DNA of 64,000 nucleotides from Promicromonospora iranensis. GTDB taxonomy: Bacteria; Actinomycetota; Actinomycetes; Actinomycetales; Cellulomonadaceae. Positions 1-8,143 of this stretch are shown here, in pieces. A program made the position numbers and the translations under genes. Below the pieces are notes generated by a model, which had not been told where the DNA came from, made no database searches, and worked only from the letters and a program-made list of their open reading frames with translations. Location of the stretch: positions 62,001-126,000 of the forward strand of contig NZ_JAJQQP010000010.1 of the NCBI RefSeq assembly GCF_028994805.1, written 5' to 3'. Each line of letters starts with the position of its first letter. The stretch's first letter is position 1.

Positions 1-1002
1 GTCCGCCACGGGTTCTCCGGACCCGTCGAGCATGCCGACGAGCGTGTCGATGGCGAGGCGGCCCACCTCGCGGCGGGGGATCTGCAGGCAGTCCCAGCGC
101 ACCGGCGCATCGGGGGCCACGCCCTCCAGGACGGCGACGGACACGTCCCGCGGCACCTCGAGCCCGCGGGCGCGGAGCTGCTCGGCGAGCGGGTGCGCCA
201 GCCACTCGGCGTCGGCGACCACCGCGGTGACCGCACCGTCCGCCACGGCGTCCAGCCAGACAGGGTCCAGCCCACCGCCGTCGGCCGCGGCGGAGCCCGG
301 GCCGCTCGGTGACATGTCGCGCAGCCCGCGCCGGGCGACGGCGGACTCGTAGCCGCGCTGCCGGTCGGCGTAGGACTCCTCGTCGATGCCCGTGCGCAGG
401 TAGCCGATCCCCCGGTGCCCGAGGTCGGCCAGGTGGTCGACGATCGCGGCGGCGGCCGACTCGTAGTCCGGTACGACGCACGTGATGCGGGTTCCCGGCA
501 CCTCGCGCCGTCCGATGTGGACGAACGGGTACCCGTCCGCCTCCAGCCGGGCCAGCTCCGCCTTGTCGGCCGCGACGCCGAGCAGCACCGCGCCGTCGGC
601 CAGGTTGAGCCGGTTCACGCCGTCGCGGTAGACACGACGGCGCCCGTCGCTCCCTCCGGTGGAGGTGAACAGCACCAGGTCGTGGTCGATCTCCTCGGCC
701 CGCTCCTCGATGCCGAGCAGGAACTCGAAGTAGAAGTCCTCGCGGGCCCGCGGGAACACGGCCTCGAAGGTGTGCACGCCCAGCAGCCGGTTGCGGCCGG
801 TGCGGAGCTTGCGTGCCGCCGGGTTGGGCACGTAGCCCAGCTCCTTGATCGCCTCCTGGATGCGACGGCGGGTGCTCTCGGGGATCCGGGCCGTGTCCGT
901 GTCGCCGCCGATCACGCGGGACACGGCGGACTGCGAGACGCCGGCCAGCCGGGCGACGTCGGACTGCCGCGGCGGCCTGGCGCGGCGTGGGGTCGTGGTC
1001 AC
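1..1002 (-). CDS. LacI-family transcriptional regulator (3' end outside window)
   Basis: N-terminal LacI helix-turn-helix (SDVARLAGVSQSAVSRV, residues about 14-30, then the hinge helix with NPAARKLRTGRN) followed by a periplasmic-binding-protein-type effector domain; 334 codons are visible and the C-terminus runs off the window. It starts at GTG 1002, which overlaps the stop of the upstream ATPase gene in a GTGA overlap, so it is the last gene of the importer operon and translationally coupled to it. LacI proteins usually sense sugars. Its position at the end of a binding-protein transporter operon, plus two LacI-like palindromes upstream of that operon, suggests autoregulation and control of oligosaccharide uptake. 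The effector is not determinable from sequence. Confidence 0.93.
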   Translation of the reverse strand, partial: MTTTPRRARPPRQSDVARLAGVSQSAVSRVIGGDTDTARIPESTRRRIQEAIKELGYVPNPAARKLRTGRNRLLGVHTFEAVFPRAREDFYFEFLLGIEERAEEIDHDLVLFTSTGGSDGRRRVYRDGVNRLNLADGAVLLGVAADKAELARLEADGYPFVHIGRREVPGTRITCVVPDYESAAAAIVDHLADLGHRGIGYLRTGIDEESYADRQRGYESAVARRGLRDMSPSGPGSAAADGGGLDPVWLDAVADGAVTAVVADAEWLAHPLAEQLRARGLEVPRDVSVAVLEGVAPDAPVRWDCLQIPRREVGRLAIDTLVGMLDGSGEPVAD

Positions 1003-2138
1003 TGGTTCTCCTGGGTGGTGCGGTCGGTGGCGTGCTCGGCCACGGGTCCGGCGTCGGTCCCGGCGTCGGTCCCGGGGCGGTCGAGCTCGCCCGCACGCCC
1101 TTCCGGGTGGAGCCAGCAGCGCGCCCAGCGGCCACCGCCGAGGTCGGTGCGCGGCGGCGCCTGCGTGCGGCACACGTCCATGGCGAACGGGCAGCGCGGG
1201 TGGAACCGGCACCCGGCGGGCGGGTCGATCAGGCTGGGGGGCTCACCGAGGCTGTCGGCATCGGCGTCGAACAGCGCCTCGCGGTCGCGAGCGCCCCGGC
1301 CGGGGTCGGGCGACGACTCGACGAGCAGGCGGGTGTACGGGTGCTGGGGTGCGGCGATGACCTGCTCCTTGGGCCCGCCCTCGACCATCTCGCCCGCGTA
1401 CATCACCACGATGTCGTCGCACAGGTAGCGGGCGCTGGCGATGTCGTGCGTGATGTAGAGCAGGGCCAGGCCGTCCTCGCTGCGCAGCCGGTCGAGCAGG
1501 TTGAGCATCTCCAGCCGGATCGACACGTCGAGCATCGAGATGGGTTCGTCGCCCAGCAGCACCTTGGGTTCCACGGCCAGGGCGCGGGCGATGACGACAC
1601 GCTGCCGCTGCCCGCCGGACAGCTCGTGCGGGAACTTGTCGACATACTGCTCCACGGGCGTCAGCGCCACACGCTCCAGCAGCTCCCGGACCCGGCGGTC
1701 CAGCTCGGCCCGGCCGCGCACCGCGTGGTGCAGCCGGAGGGGCCGCTCGAGGTTGTGCCGCACCCGGTGCAGCGGGTTCAGGGAGCCGAACGGGTCCTGG
1801 AAGATGAGCTGGACGTCCCGGTGGTAACCGCGCTCCACCCGGCCGCGACGCCGGCGGACGGGCGTGCCCTCCAGCCGGATCTCGCCGCTGGTCGGGGCGT
1901 AGAAGCCGGCCAGCAGGCGGGCGAGCGTCGTCTTGCCGCTGCCCGACTCCCCGACCAGCGCCACCACGCGGCCGCGGTGCAGGGCCAGCGTGCCGCCCTC
2001 CACGGCGCGCACCACCGAACGGGCGCCGACGGCGGACCGCACCGCGAAGTGCTTGGTCACGTCGACGGCCTCCAGCACCGGCGCCTCCGGCACGGTGGTG
2101 CCGGGGGCGGACGTCGCGGGGACGGTGGTCGCGGTCAT
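999..2138 (-). CDS. ABC importer ATPase, DppF/OppF type
   Basis: 379-aa ATP-binding subunit of a family-5 binding-protein importer. Walker A (GESGSGKTT), signature (LSGGQRQR), Walker B with DEPISMLD and the switch His (YITHD) are intact; the C-terminal oligopeptide-type extension carries the Cys-containing GCRFHPRCPF motif typical of DppD/DppF. The ATG overlaps the stop of the preceding ATPase gene (ATGA), and the stop overlaps the LacI start. It should pair with the DppD-like subunit as the cytoplasmic motor. The fold class is often called dipeptide/nickel transport, but LacI coupling makes oligosaccharides a likelier substrate. Confidence 0.95.
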   Translation of the reverse strand: MTATTVPATSAPGTTVPEAPVLEAVDVTKHFAVRSAVGARSVVRAVEGGTLALHRGRVVALVGESGSGKTTLARLLAGFYAPTSGEIRLEGTPVRRRRGRVERGYHRDVQLIFQDPFGSLNPLHRVRHNLERPLRLHHAVRGRAELDRRVRELLERVALTPVEQYVDKFPHELSGGQRQRVVIARALAVEPKVLLGDEPISMLDVSIRLEMLNLLDRLRSEDGLALLYITHDIASARYLCDDIVVMYAGEMVEGGPKEQVIAAPQHPYTRLLVESSPDPGRGARDREALFDADADSLGEPPSLIDPPAGCRFHPRCPFAMDVCRTQAPPRTDLGGGRWARCWLHPEGRAGELDRPGTDAGTDAGPVAEHATDRTTQENQ

Positions 2139-3280
2139 CGTGCTCCTCCTTCGGGTCCTGCGGTCCGGTCAGGCCTCGCGGCCCGGTCCTGCTGCCCGGT
2201 GTCGGCGGGTCGCCCGGTCGCCGCCGGGTCGTGCAGCCGGCACGCGACGGCGTGCCCGCCCGCGGCGACCAGGCCAGGGAGGTGGGTGTCGCACCCGTCG
2301 AACCGCGCGGCGCACCGGGGGTGGAACGGGCAGCCCGACGGCGGGCGGCGCAGGTCGGGCGGCGTGCCCGGGATCCCGGTGAGCCGGCGCAGGGGCGCCC
2401 GCAGCGGCGGGAACGAGTCGCGCAGCCCGCGGGTGTACGGGTGACGTGGCTCGTCGTAGATCTCCTGCGCGGTACCGAGCTCCACGACCCGGCCCGCGTA
2501 CATGATGGCGATCCGGTCGGCGAGCTCCAGCAGGAGCGACAGGTCGTGCGTCACGAAGACGACGGCGAACCCCAGCGTCCGGCGCAGCCGCAGCACCTGG
2601 GCGAGGATCTGCCGCTGCATGACGACGTCGACCGCCGTCGTGGGCTCGTCCATCACCACGAGCTCGGGCCGGCAGGCGAGGGCCAGCGCGATGCTGGCCC
2701 GCTGCCGCATGCCCCCGGACAGCTCGTGCGGGTAGCTGCGCACCCGGTCCCCCGAGATGCCGACGGTCGCGAGCAGCTCGGCCGCGCGCGTCCAGGCGGC
2801 GTCCCGGCTCAGGGACCGGTCGTGGGTACGCAGCACGTCGGCGAACTGAGCACCGAGCCGCATCACCGGGTTGAGCGCGTCCATGGCGCTCTGGAGCACG
2901 ATCGACAGGGAGGTCCAGCGCAGGGCACGCAACGTCCTGGGGCTCGCGGTCACCAGGTCCACCGCGGGCCCGCCGTCGCGAGGATGGAACACGATGCTCC
3001 CCGCCGTGGTGACCGCGGGCGGCCGCTGGAGCCGGGTGAGCGCGGTGATCAGGGTCGACTTGCCGGAGCCCGACTCGCCGGCCACCCCGAGGATCTCGCC
3101 ACGGCGCAGCGTGAAGGTGACGTCCGCGCAGGCCCGCACCGGGTCGCCGTCGGTCACGTACTCGACGGCGAGGCCCGTGACCTCGAGGACGGCGCCGGAC
3201 GCGCTGCGCGCGCCGGTCAGGTCGGTGTCGGTCAGGTCGGTGTCGGTGCGGTCGGACTCGTGCACGGTCCTCGTGACCAT
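2135..3280 (-). CDS. ABC importer ATPase, DppD/OppD type
   Basis: 381-aa partner ATPase. It has Walker A (GESGSGKST), signature (LSGGMRQR), Walker B ([12 protein letters not shown]), the switch His (VTHDLSLL) and the C-terminal GCPFHPRC cluster. Start ATG 3280 shares its A with the stop of the permease gene (TGATG), so it is coupled. The N-terminal leader contains a short acidic Thr/Asp repeat (two DTDLT units) made by a perfect 15-bp tandem duplication at 3215-3244, a small lineage-specific expansion outside the nucleotide-binding domain. Works with the DppF-like subunit. Confidence 0.95.
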   Translation of the reverse strand: MVTRTVHESDRTDTDLTDTDLTGARSASGAVLEVTGLAVEYVTDGDPVRACADVTFTLRRGEILGVAGESGSGKSTLITALTRLQRPPAVTTAGSIVFHPRDGGPAVDLVTASPRTLRALRWTSLSIVLQSAMDALNPVMRLGAQFADVLRTHDRSLSRDAAWTRAAELLATVGISGDRVRSYPHELSGGMRQRASIALALACRPELVVMDEPTTAVDVVMQRQILAQVLRLRRTLGFAVVFVTHDLSLLLELADRIAIMYAGRVVELGTAQEIYDEPRHPYTRGLRDSFPPLRAPLRRLTGIPGTPPDLRRPPSGCPFHPRCAARFDGCDTHLPGLVAAGGHAVACRLHDPAATGRPADTGQQDRAARPDRTAGPEGGAR

Positions 3281-4236
3281 CAGGCATCGCTCCCCACGCG
3301 GGTCTCGCCGACGACGCCGTCGGCACGGTCGGCACGGCTGGCACGGCCGGCGCGGTCCCGGGTGCGGCGCACCACGGAGCGCCGCACCGTGCGCAGCTTC
3401 GGGTTGGACAGCTCGTCGACGCCGAAGTTCACGAGCGTCGCCGCCGTCGCGACCAGGGCGATGCACAGCCCCGGCGGGACGAACCACCACCACATCCCGC
3501 GCAGCACCGCGCTCTGCTGCTGGGCGGCCTGGATCATCGTGCCCCAGCTGATCGCGCCGGAGTCGGAGATCCCGAGGAACGCGAGCCCCGCCTCGGCCAT
3601 GACGCCGCCGATGACGCCCTGCAGGAACATCGCGGCGATCCACCCGGTGAGGTGGGGCAGCACCTCGTGGAACAGCAGCCGGTGGTGCGGCTCGCCGAGG
3701 GTGCGCATCGCGAGCACGAAGTCCCGGTTGCTCACGCTCATGGCCTGCGCGCGGATGGTGCGAGCACCGCCCGACCAGCCGAAGAAGCCGATGATCAGCG
3801 CGATGACCCACAGCCCCGTGCCCTGCATGTAGCCGGCGACGATGAGGATGAGCGGCAGCACCGGCATGACGATGAACAGGTTGGACAGGAAGTTCAGCCA
3901 GGAGTCGGTGCGCCCGCCGAAGTACCCGGCGGGGAGCCCGACGAGGATCGCGAGCGCCGTGCCGATCACCGCCGAAAGGAACCCGACGAACAGGGATCCC
4001 CGGGCGCCCTCGATGGTCTGGGCCAGCACGTCCTGGCCGAACTGGGTGGTGCCGAGCCAGTGCTGAGCACTCGGCGGCTGACCGATGGCGGTCAGGTCGT
4101 TGGCCCGCGGGTCAAGGCCGGGAACAGCGGCGGTGAGCCACGGTCCGAGCAGCGCCAGGAGCACGAAGAACACGATGACCGACAGGCCGACCCGGACCTT
4201 CCAGCCCCTCAGGAGTCCGCTCCGCACGGCGCTCAC
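3280..4236 (-). CDS. ABC importer permease, DppC type
   Basis: 318-aa inner-membrane permease. It has an N-terminal OppC-type membrane segment (VGLSVIVFFVLLALLGPWL, about residues 15-33), an extracytoplasmic loop with the conserved HWLGTTQFGQDVLAQ motif, and five further membrane segments with the EAA-type loop. The start is GTG 4236, which overlaps the stop of dppB (GTGA); a longer reading of the same frame lies inside dppB and is not credible. A GC-rich imperfect repeat encodes Ala/Asp/Arg-rich residues at the C-terminus. Forms the channel with the DppB-like subunit. Confidence 0.94.
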   Translation of the reverse strand: MSAVRSGLLRGWKVRVGLSVIVFFVLLALLGPWLTAAVPGLDPRANDLTAIGQPPSAQHWLGTTQFGQDVLAQTIEGARGSLFVGFLSAVIGTALAILVGLPAGYFGGRTDSWLNFLSNLFIVMPVLPLILIVAGYMQGTGLWVIALIIGFFGWSGGARTIRAQAMSVSNRDFVLAMRTLGEPHHRLLFHEVLPHLTGWIAAMFLQGVIGGVMAEAGLAFLGISDSGAISWGTMIQAAQQQSAVLRGMWWWFVPPGLCIALVATAATLVNFGVDELSNPKLRTVRRSVVRRTRDRAGRASRADRADGVVGETRVGSDA

Positions 4237-5303
4237 CCCTGTTCCCGGATGCGCGGGTCGAGCACGACGTACAGGGAGTCGGCCAGCAGGTTGGCCAGCA
4301 GCGTCGCGAGCGTCACGATGAGGAAGACGCCCTGCATCATCGGGTAGTCCCGCTTCGTGAGGGACTCGAACAGCAGGTAGCCGATGCCGGGATAGCTGAA
4401 GACGGTCTCGGTCAGCAGCGCCCCGCCGATCACGCCGCCGAGCGCCATGGCGAAGCCCGTGAAGCTCGGCAGCATGGCGTTGCGCGCGGCGTACCGCAGG
4501 ACGACGCGACCCCGGGACAGGCCCTTGGCCTGGGCAAGCAGCACGTAGTCCTCCCGGACGGTGGTGACGGTCATGTTCCGCATGCCGAGCAGCCACCCGC
4601 CGAACGCCGAGAACACGATCGTCGCCGCAGGCAGCGCCCCGTAGTGCAGCACGGAGGCGAGGAACGGCAGGTTGAACCCCTCGGTGAGGTTGGCGTCGTA
4701 GCCGCCCGACAGGGGGAACCAGCCGAGCACGAAGCCGAACACCCACAGGGCGAGCAGCGCGACCCAGAAGTACGGCACCGACGAGAGGAACGCCGTCACG
4801 GGGGTCAGGATGGAATCGAGCCGGCTGCCGGCCTTCCACCCGGCGATCACGCCGAGACCCGTGCCGAGCACGAACGCGAGCACGGTGGTGGTGCCGACCA
4901 GCAACAGGGTCCAGGGCAGCGCCTCCAGCACCAGCTCGCTCACCGGCACCGGGAAGTTGACGACGGAGACGCCGAGGTCGAAGCGGGCGAGCTGGCCCAG
5001 GTACCCGAGGAACTGCTCGCCGAGGTTCTGGTCCGGGTCGCCGAAGATGGCCCGGATGCTCTCCAGGGTCTCCGGCGGCACCTGCTGCCCGCTGACCCGC
5101 TGCAGCTCCTCCACGATCGCCGAGGAGGGGTCACCGGGCATCAGGCGCGGCAGCAGGAAGTTGAGCACGATCGCGGCCGCCGCGGCCGCGGCGTAGAAGC
5201 CGAGCCGGCGCAGCAGGAACCCCCAGCGGCGCACTGCCCGCACCGCCGCGGGCGGGTCCGCCGCTGCCGTGCGCGCCGGGGCGGGCGTCTCCGTCGTCGT
5301 CAT
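4233..5303 (-). CDS. ABC importer permease, DppB type
   Basis: 356-aa permease with an N-terminal cytoplasmic extension, a first membrane helix (GFYAAAAAAAIVLNFLLPRL), the family motif PGDP, a large extracytoplasmic loop and five more helices; the EAA-loop equivalent AKGLSRGRVVLRYAARNA is clear. It starts 2 nt after the binding-protein stop and overlaps dppC by GTGA. With the DppC-like subunit it forms the transmembrane pore of the importer. Confidence 0.94.
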   Translation of the reverse strand: MTTTETPAPARTAAADPPAAVRAVRRWGFLLRRLGFYAAAAAAAIVLNFLLPRLMPGDPSSAIVEELQRVSGQQVPPETLESIRAIFGDPDQNLGEQFLGYLGQLARFDLGVSVVNFPVPVSELVLEALPWTLLLVGTTTVLAFVLGTGLGVIAGWKAGSRLDSILTPVTAFLSSVPYFWVALLALWVFGFVLGWFPLSGGYDANLTEGFNLPFLASVLHYGALPAATIVFSAFGGWLLGMRNMTVTTVREDYVLLAQAKGLSRGRVVLRYAARNAMLPSFTGFAMALGGVIGGALLTETVFSYPGIGYLLFESLTKRDYPMMQGVFLIVTLATLLANLLADSLYVVLDPRIREQG

Positions 5304-5305
5304 CG

Positions 5306-6967
5306 TCAGCCGTCCGCGGGCTCGAGGTCGAGCATCGTGAGGATGAGGTCCGGCCCCATCCCGACGAACGGGACGTGCTCGAAGTTCTCCGGCGTGGGCC
5401 AGCCCGACCAGCGGGTCGCGTTGATCTGCACGAAGTAGAAGTTGTCGTACAGCGGGCTGAACGGCACCTCGTCGACGACGAGCCGCTGCATCCGCAGGCC
5501 CAGCCGCTTGAGCTCGGCCTCGTCGTCCGTGCTCTCCATCGCATCGATGATCTCGTCGGCCTCGGGATGGGACCAGCGCCCCTGGTTGAGCGTCGCCGAC
5601 TCCCCCACCGGGACCACGAAGTCGCCGTCCAGGAAGCTGTACACGCCGTAGACGCCGGCGCCGCCCGTGGACGTCGCGGAGATGTCGAAGTCGCCGAGGT
5701 TCATCGCGTCGTAGAAGCCGGCCGTGGGCTGACCCGCGGGCTCGACCTCGATGCCGAGCGAGTCACGCCAGCCGTTGATGAGGATGTCGGCGTAGCTGCC
5801 CCAGTCCCAGTCGTTGTTGAACAGGATGCTGGGCCGGTAGCTCTCGCCGTCCTTGACCAGCGCGCCGTCCTCGACGGTCCAGCCGCCCTCGGCCAGCTCT
5901 GCCAGGGCGCCGTCGGGATCGACAGGCCATGGCTCGGTGAGGTCGGGGTCCACCCAGTCCGCGTAGACCGTCGAGTTGAGCCCGGTCGGGCCCGCCTCCG
6001 TGCCGGGCCGCTGCAGCGTGGTGGTGATCGCGGACCGGTCCATCGTCATGGCCAGCGCGCGCCGCACGTGGACGTCGTCGAACGGAGGGCGGCCGGAGTT
6101 GAACATCGCCGACATCGCGCCACCGTTCGGGTAGAGCTGGTACAGGTGGTGCTCCGGGTCCTTGGCCGTGTACTCCTGCTCCCCGTTCGCCCACGAGCCC
6201 TGCGCGATGTCGATGTCCCCGCGCAGGAGCTGTGCCTTGGCGGCGTCCTGGCTGGTGGGGATGATCTTGTAGGTCGACATCGGCAGGTCGCCGCCCCAGT
6301 AGTCGTCCCGCGCGGCCAGCGTGACCTGCTGCGGCTTGAACTCGCCGAGGGTGAACGGTCCCGTACCGACGGGTTCGGGGTTGGTCCAGGTGTTGAGGTC
6401 CTGGTCGCGCCAGATGTGCTCGGGCACCATCGGCAGCAGGATGTTGGCGAACTGCTTCACGGTAGCGAAGGCCGGCTCCGCGAACGTGACGGTGAACGTC
6501 AGGTCGTCGACCTTGTCGGCCTTCTCGTAGGTGACGCCGGCGATCGAGAACTCCGGCTGCTCGACGGGCAGGTTCAGGGAGTACACCGCGTCGTCCGCCG
6601 TGAAGGGCTCCCCGTCCGAGAAGGTGACGCCCTCGCGCAGCCGGACCGTCAGCGTGGTGCCGGCGTCGTCGAACTCCCAGCTCTCCGCGAGCCACGGCTC
6701 GACCACCGCTCCGTCGCTGTAGTCGACCCGCATGAGCGGTTCGTAGATCAGCTCCATGTTGGGCGCCTTGTCGACCGCCGGTCCCACCACGTTGTAGTTG
6801 TGGACGAACGTGGTGCCGCCGTCCGTCTTGCCGTAGACCATGGTGTCGCCGCGGCCACCGGCGCTGCCTTCGTCAGGCGTCGAGTCGGCCGCGCAGGCCG
6901 ACGTCAGCAAGACCAGTCCCATGGTCAGCGCTGCAACGCGCCGCCCGAACGATCGTGCGTGTCCCAT
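5306..6967 (-). CDS. Family-5 solute-binding lipoprotein of the ABC importer
   Basis: 553-aa extracellular binding protein (SBP_bac_5 fold). Start ATG 6967 is chosen because it follows a strong ribosome site (GGAAGGGA, 6974-6981) and begins a classical lipoprotein signal (RRVAALTMGLVLLTSAC, lipobox Cys25); the frame stays open upstream but would place the palindromic operators inside the gene. Family-5 signatures are visible (LAESWEFDDAGTTLTVRLREG and FTADDAVYS). First gene of the importer operon, anchored to the outer face of the membrane. Family-5 proteins bind peptides, nickel or oligosaccharides; the LacI-regulated context favours a plant-polysaccharide oligomer. Confidence 0.94.
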   Translation of the reverse strand: MGHARSFGRRVAALTMGLVLLTSACAADSTPDEGSAGGRGDTMVYGKTDGGTTFVHNYNVVGPAVDKAPNMELIYEPLMRVDYSDGAVVEPWLAESWEFDDAGTTLTVRLREGVTFSDGEPFTADDAVYSLNLPVEQPEFSIAGVTYEKADKVDDLTFTVTFAEPAFATVKQFANILLPMVPEHIWRDQDLNTWTNPEPVGTGPFTLGEFKPQQVTLAARDDYWGGDLPMSTYKIIPTSQDAAKAQLLRGDIDIAQGSWANGEQEYTAKDPEHHLYQLYPNGGAMSAMFNSGRPPFDDVHVRRALAMTMDRSAITTTLQRPGTEAGPTGLNSTVYADWVDPDLTEPWPVDPDGALAELAEGGWTVEDGALVKDGESYRPSILFNNDWDWGSYADILINGWRDSLGIEVEPAGQPTAGFYDAMNLGDFDISATSTGGAGVYGVYSFLDGDFVVPVGESATLNQGRWSHPEADEIIDAMESTDDEAELKRLGLRMQRLVVDEVPFSPLYDNFYFVQINATRWSGWPTPENFEHVPFVGMGPDLILTMLDLEPADG

Positions 6968-7002
6968 GCCAGATCCCTTCCGCTTCGTCGAGGTCGGATC
7001 GC

Positions 7003-7020
7003 TGCTCATACGTATGAGCA
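7003..7020. promoter_or_regulatory. LacI-type operator, promoter-proximal copy
   Basis: Perfect 18-bp palindrome TGCTCATACGTATGAGCA with the central CG dyad usual for LacI-family sites. It sits 36 bp upstream of the binding-protein start. The same core recurs at 7045-7062. The likely ligand is the LacI protein at the end of this operon (inference). Confidence 0.8.
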
Positions 7021-7032
7021 AGGCCATAGTGT

Positions 7033-7044
7033 CCTGGCGCCAGG
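7033..7044. promoter_or_regulatory. 12-bp palindrome between the two LacI-type operators
   Basis: CCTGGCGCCAGG is a perfect palindrome lying between the two 18-bp operators. It could be a separate regulator site or part of the promoter spacer; no function can be assigned. Confidence 0.4.
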
Positions 7045-7062
7045 TGCTCTTACGTATGAGCA
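7045..7062. promoter_or_regulatory. LacI-type operator, distal copy
   Basis: TGCTCTTACGTATGAGCA differs from the proximal operator by one base. Centre-to-centre spacing is 42 bp, four helical turns, which would put two dimers on the same DNA face and suits cooperative binding. Confidence 0.75.
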
Positions 7063-7165
7063 AGAAAGATAGGGGTGCCCGGGCGGTCCCGTCAACGGCC
7101 CGGCCGAACTCGGTGCCGCGCCCCTCGCCGTCACCGTCGCCGGCGCCTGGGCGGGCTGAGGCGGC

Positions 7166-8143
7166 CTACGGGCTGAGCCTGTCGACGAACCGCCTGCTCA
7201 CGGCCGAGATCTGGGTTCGCGCCTCGTCATGCGAGATCGTCGGGGTCCCGTCGCCCGGCTGCGGACCGTAGTCGGCGAAGAAGGCGTGCGCGGCGCCGTC
7301 GACCACCGTGAAGCTGCTGTCGTCCGGCAGGTTCGCGCGCGAGGCCTCGATGTCGTCCGGCGTCGACAGCCCGTCCCGGGAGGCCGAGATCGACTCCACC
7401 TCGGCGGTGAGCGACCCGCTCACATCCCCAGCCGGGTAGGAGGCGTACAGGAGCAGCCCGACGACAGGCGCTGCACCAGCCTCAGGTCCGTCCGGGTCGC
7501 CGTCGTCCGCCGCCGTCGACGCGACGACGCCACCGAGCGAGTGCCCGCCCACCACCCACCGCTCGGCGTCGGGGAGCTGTGCCCGGGCGCCGTCGAACGC
7601 CCCGGTGGCGAGGAAGGCGATCCCCAGCGGCTGCTTGGCGATCACCACCGGGTGTCCCGCCTCGGCCAGCGGCCGCAGGACCGCGGCATAGGCCCGGGCA
7701 TCGACCTTGGCCCCGGGCTGGAAGAAGACGGCGGTCCCGTCCACGTTCCTGTCCGTGTTCTCGGCGGGAGCGAGCTCGACGCGCGTCGCGGACTCGGTGA
7801 CGGTGACCTCCGCGTCCGAGACCATCGCGGCCAGCGCCGGCTCGACGGCCACGTACGGCCGGCACCAGGCCATGGCCGCGATCCAGCCGATCCCCGCGAC
7901 GACCAGGACGACGTCGAGCACCCCGCGCCAGCCGCGGTGGGCGGGGCGGGGTCGGACGCTGCGCCACAGCACGAGGGCGCAGCCCAGCACCGTCAGCCCC
8001 AGCAGCACCGCGTACGCGGGATGCCCGTGGGCCACGGCTTCCCCGGCGGTCAGGCAGGCCCACGCGACGACGGCGACCCCACCGGCCGCGACGACCCGGA
8101 CGGTCCACGTGAGCCACGCCGGCCTCTGGGCCTCGACGGTCAT
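7166..8143 (-). CDS. Membrane-anchored alpha/beta hydrolase
   Basis: 325 aa. Hydrophobic N-terminal segments (about residues 8-30, 38-56 and 67-88) precede an alpha/beta-hydrolase domain predicted to lie outside the membrane. The nucleophile elbow is GHSLGG and a candidate catalytic His is in VDGAAHAFF; the acid residue is not certain. Start ATG 8143 overlaps the stop of the exporter-fold ABC gene (ATGA), so it is the last gene of the coupled metallophore-type operon. A role in hydrolysing an ester or amide in the transported ligand is possible but only inferred from context; the family also contains generic esterases. Confidence 0.85.
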   Translation of the reverse strand: MTVEAQRPAWLTWTVRVVAAGGVAVVAWACLTAGEAVAHGHPAYAVLLGLTVLGCALVLWRSVRPRPAHRGWRGVLDVVLVVAGIGWIAAMAWCRPYVAVEPALAAMVSDAEVTVTESATRVELAPAENTDRNVDGTAVFFQPGAKVDARAYAAVLRPLAEAGHPVVIAKQPLGIAFLATGAFDGARAQLPDAERWVVGGHSLGGVVASTAADDGDPDGPEAGAAPVVGLLLYASYPAGDVSGSLTAEVESISASRDGLSTPDDIEASRANLPDDSSFTVVDGAAHAFFADYGPQPGDGTPTISHDEARTQISAVSRRFVDRLSP

